DNA from: Candidatus Aminicenantota bacterium
Lineage (GTDB): Bacteria > Acidobacteriota > Aminicenantia > UBA2199
NCBI GenBank assembly: GCA_029939015.1
Contig: JAOZTV010000154.1
Span: forward strand, 1-7,607
Direction of reading: 5' to 3'
Length of the DNA stretch: 7,607 bases
The first letter of the stretch is position 1; each line of letters begins with the position of its first letter. The position numbers and the translations under genes were made by a program. The notes under the pieces were generated by a model, which searched no databases, was not told where the DNA came from, and saw nothing but the letters and a program-made list of their open reading frames with translations. Below are positions 5,188 to 7,607 of the stretch, in pieces.

Positions 5188-7607
5188 TTAAAACGCTATT
5201 TTTGCTCCAAGTCTGAATATTCTTGGTGCTTGAATAGATGTCATTTCTTGATAAGTTAATGTAGGATGACTCGATCTTGTATATACGCCTGTTGCCTTAT
5301 TATTATTTAAAACATTAAACATATCAACAAAAATACTGACATTAATTGGTCCTAATTTAATTTCTTTTTGTATTTTTAAATCAAGAGCCATAAAATCAGG
5401 AAGTCCCTGAGAACCCATTGTTTCAGCATTAATACTTGTTGATCCCTGACTTAAATCTAAACCAAGATCTAAACTATTAACAGATCTTGTATATCTATTT
5501 CCAGACATATATCTAAAATATGTACCGAAATTAAGACCCCATGGTCCTCTCATAACACCTGTTAATTTAAACTGATGTCTTCTCTCAAGATCAAAACGAC
5601 CATCTGAATTTATATGTGAGTTTGGACTATCATATAAAGATGAAACTGATGAACTGGCACTAAAACTTGTGCCAACTGTTCCTCTTGAATTACTATAAAC
5701 ATAAGAGGCGTTGATGCTCCAGCCATTTGAATATCTTTTATTGACAACTACTTCAACTCCATCATAATCCCTCTTAGCTCCCGGAGGATTTACTAGGGCA
5801 TATTCTGATGGGATTGTTGGATCTTTTTGCTGCCAGAATGTCTGAGTACTATTATCATAAGAGTCAGTTACGGTAACCTGAGTCCAGTTAGTCCAGATAA
5901 GTTCTCCATCATCCATTAATGCATCCATATCCAATCCAGTAATATCAGCATCTTCTAATAGATTTCTGTCCCATTTCTTAATATACCTAAAACTAACAGA
6001 CCAATCTTCAAAGAGTTCTTTTTCAAAACCTAAAGTTACTTCATCCATATATGGAGCACTTACATCATGGTCTTTCCAACCTAAAAGATTGGAAGTAGGT
6101 AAACCAATACTATTGACATAAGCTGGAGTTCCGTCACTGTAAAGACGAAAGCCATAGCTTAAGAAACCATTTGGATTCATTCCTGAAAAATACTGAGTTA
6201 AGTTACCAGATGCATATCTGGCATAAGATGCCTTGACCAATGTTTTACCATTAGAGCCAAGATCATAGATAAATGAAACTCTTGGTGATAAGGTATTCCA
6301 TGTCATAACCGTTTCACTTGAAGTAACCGATCTATCCCATTCATAGTTTGAATATCCAATAAATCCAAAATTACCTACTGCTGGTTCTGCGCCCTGCTCA
6401 GGTATAATTCCAACCTGATGTTCAAATCTCAATCCAAGATTTAAAGTAAGATTAGAAGTTACATTCCAGGTATCATTAAAGAAGAGTGCAGCATTCATCA
6501 TATTTGTTTTGGTGTCATAAAGTGCATAATATGTTGCAGAGTATGGATATCCAAATGCATCCATTTGAAAATATTGATTAAAACCATTACCATCAGATGC
6601 TCCTGCAAATGTTAAATCTCTTCCTTCCCAAACATACATCACTTCAGCACCAACCTTTATTTCATGAGAACCAGCAAGGTCGTCAATAAAAAAAGTTGAA
6701 TCAAGATTAGTTTGTAATCTATGTCTTGCATTATGATCTGAATAACCTGAACTTCCTGAAGAAAGACCTGTATCGTAAACATAAAGATTGGTTTCATCAT
6801 TTTTTCTATCAAGATCAAATAAACTATAATATCCACCAATTTTAAAATTCATATACATATTTGAACCAAATTGCCTCATCCAGTGAAAATTACCTACATG
6901 AGTTGGAGTAGTTTGTGTTCTTGTTGTTGATTCTAATTCATATTGACTTGCTCCTCTATGATTTCTCTGAATATCCGAGAAGTTATAAGACAGAGTAAAT
7001 TTATTATTCTGGTTTGGTTGAAAAGTAAATTTTAAATATGGGTATGGTCTTTTATCATCAGCAGGTATCTCAATTTCCTGATCATAAGGATAACCTGAAA
7101 CAAACTGTTCTCTCTGATTCCATGAAAAGTTTGTAAAGAACCATAATTTGTCTTTTATAACTGGACCACCAAGAGTTACGCCTGGTTCCAATTCATATTT
7201 ATAACCACTCTTATCTCCTTCTAATGGAGTACCGGTTGTATTATCAGACTGTAAACTTTCATGTCTATAATAAACACTAGCAGTACCACTGAAATTATTA
7301 CCACCTGATTTTGAAACTACATTAAGGGTTGCACCTCTTGTCTGTCCATATTCAGCTGAAAGTCCACCTGATGAAACTGAGATTTCTTCCATAATATCCA
7401 AACCAAAGAAAACACCCTGTGTACCAACAACTGGATCTGAGAGGTTTAAACCATCAAGATTATATGATGTATCTCTTACACTTCCACCATGGGCTGTTCC
7501 ACCTGTGACCCCAGGTGTAAAATTAAAATAACTTCCGAGTGTTCTTAGAGCTGGCACGAGTTCCAAAAAGTTAAGATCCATATTTGCAGACTTTGTTGTT
7601 GTCTGAG
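5188..7607 (-). CDS. TonB-dependent outer-membrane receptor, Oar-like (N-terminus outside the window)
   Basis: This is an outer-membrane beta-barrel receptor for TonB-driven uptake; the substrate cannot be named. The frame stays open to the window edge (upstream codons read QTTTKSAN before the Met at 7581), so that Met is internal and the gene is 5'-truncated here. Counting from it, the plug domain shows VPALRT (9-14), FTPGV (21-25), YNLDGLNLSDP (40-50) and AEYGQTRGATLNVVSKSGG (76-94). From about residue 97 to 797 there are alternating amphipathic strands rich in Tyr, Trp and Asn typical of the barrel, ending with LGAKIAF. The C-terminal Phe is the expected outer-membrane assembly signal. The plug wording resembles Oar/carboxypeptidase-regulatory-like receptors, usually about 1000 residues. 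The missing part is probably a signal peptide, a regulatory-like domain and the start of the plug. The gene is visibly less AT-rich than the plus-strand operon and converges on it. Confidence 0.94.
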   Translation of the reverse strand, partial: QTTTKSANMDLNFLELVPALRTLGSYFNFTPGVTGGTAHGGSVRDTSYNLDGLNLSDPVVGTQGVFFGLDIMEEISVSSGGLSAEYGQTRGATLNVVSKSGGNNFSGTASVYYRHESLQSDNTTGTPLEGDKSGYKYELEPGVTLGGPVIKDKLWFFTNFSWNQREQFVSGYPYDQEIEIPADDKRPYPYLKFTFQPNQNNKFTLSYNFSDIQRNHRGASQYELESTTRTQTTPTHVGNFHWMRQFGSNMYMNFKIGGYYSLFDLDRKNDETNLYVYDTGLSSGSSGYSDHNARHRLQTNLDSTFFIDDLAGSHEIKVGAEVMYVWEGRDLTFAGASDGNGFNQYFQMDAFGYPYSATYYALYDTKTNMMNAALFFNDTWNVTSNLTLNLGLRFEHQVGIIPEQGAEPAVGNFGFIGYSNYEWDRSVTSSETVMTWNTLSPRVSFIYDLGSNGKTLVKASYARYASGNLTQYFSGMNPNGFLSYGFRLYSDGTPAYVNSIGLPTSNLLGWKDHDVSAPYMDEVTLGFEKELFEDWSVSFRYIKKWDRNLLEDADITGLDMDALMDDGELIWTNWTQVTVTDSYDNSTQTFWQQKDPTIPSEYALVNPPGAKRDYDGVEVVVNKRYSNGWSINASYVYSNSRGTVGTSFSASSSVSSLYDSPNSHINSDGRFDLERRHQFKLTGVMRGPWGLNFGTYFRYMSGNRYTRSVNSLDLGLDLSQGSTSINAETMGSQGLPDFMALDLKIQKEIKLGPINVSIFVDMFNVLNNNKATGVYTRSSHPTLTYQEMTSIQAPRIFRLGAKIAF

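Noticed and set aside
6657..6839. Minus-strand ORF of 60 codons within the receptor gene
   Set aside because: It is an out-of-frame shadow on the same strand as a continuous TonB-dependent receptor reading frame.
7579..7581. ATG at 7581 as the receptor start
   Set aside because: The frame continues open to the window edge, and the sequence at this Met is already the plug domain. There is no room for a signal peptide, and no Shine-Dalgarno is seen just upstream.

Overview
The window is an AT-rich bacterial segment with five protein genes. It appears to come from a diderm (Gram-negative-type) organism: it encodes an outer-membrane TonB-dependent receptor with a C-terminal Phe, a lipoprotein with a lipobox, and two further proteins with export signals. 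Two neighbouring GWxTD-domain genes, a carboxypeptidase-regulatory-like/TPR protein and an Oar-type receptor together point to the Acidobacteriota / Candidatus Aminicenantes type of gene content, with Bacteroidota or Gemmatimonadota relatives as alternatives. This placement is inference from gene content; no rRNA or other phylogenetic marker is present.

Layout. At the left, on the minus strand, is a YjbQ/UPF0047-family gene (63-467). A 117-bp divergent intergenic region carries a promoter for each direction. On the plus strand follow an exported GWxTD-TPR protein (585-2657), an overlapping second GWxTD protein that is a predicted lipoprotein (2641-3597), and a secreted CarboxypepD_reg-like/TPR protein (3635-4690). 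The third gene has its own strong Shine-Dalgarno and a probable extended -10 promoter over the preceding stop codon. A 497-bp convergent intergenic region (4691-5187) has no convincing gene but is rich in inverted repeats and homopurine/T-rich tracts, and ends in a rho-independent terminator for the minus strand. From 5188 to the right edge, on the minus strand, is a large TonB-dependent receptor whose N-terminus lies outside the window.

How the genes may work together. The three plus-strand products are all predicted to be exported and two carry TPR scaffolds, so they could form a periplasmic or outer-membrane-associated assembly. The GWxTD domain has no established biochemical function that I know of. 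A link to the neighbouring receptor is only suggested by proximity. The YjbQ gene is divergently transcribed and looks like an unrelated housekeeping neighbour.

The most unusual local signal is the start of the first GWxTD gene. A near-consensus promoter (TTGACT, 17-bp spacer, TATAAA with extended TG) is placed so that transcription would begin at or next to the ATG, and there is no Shine-Dalgarno. This predicts a leaderless mRNA.
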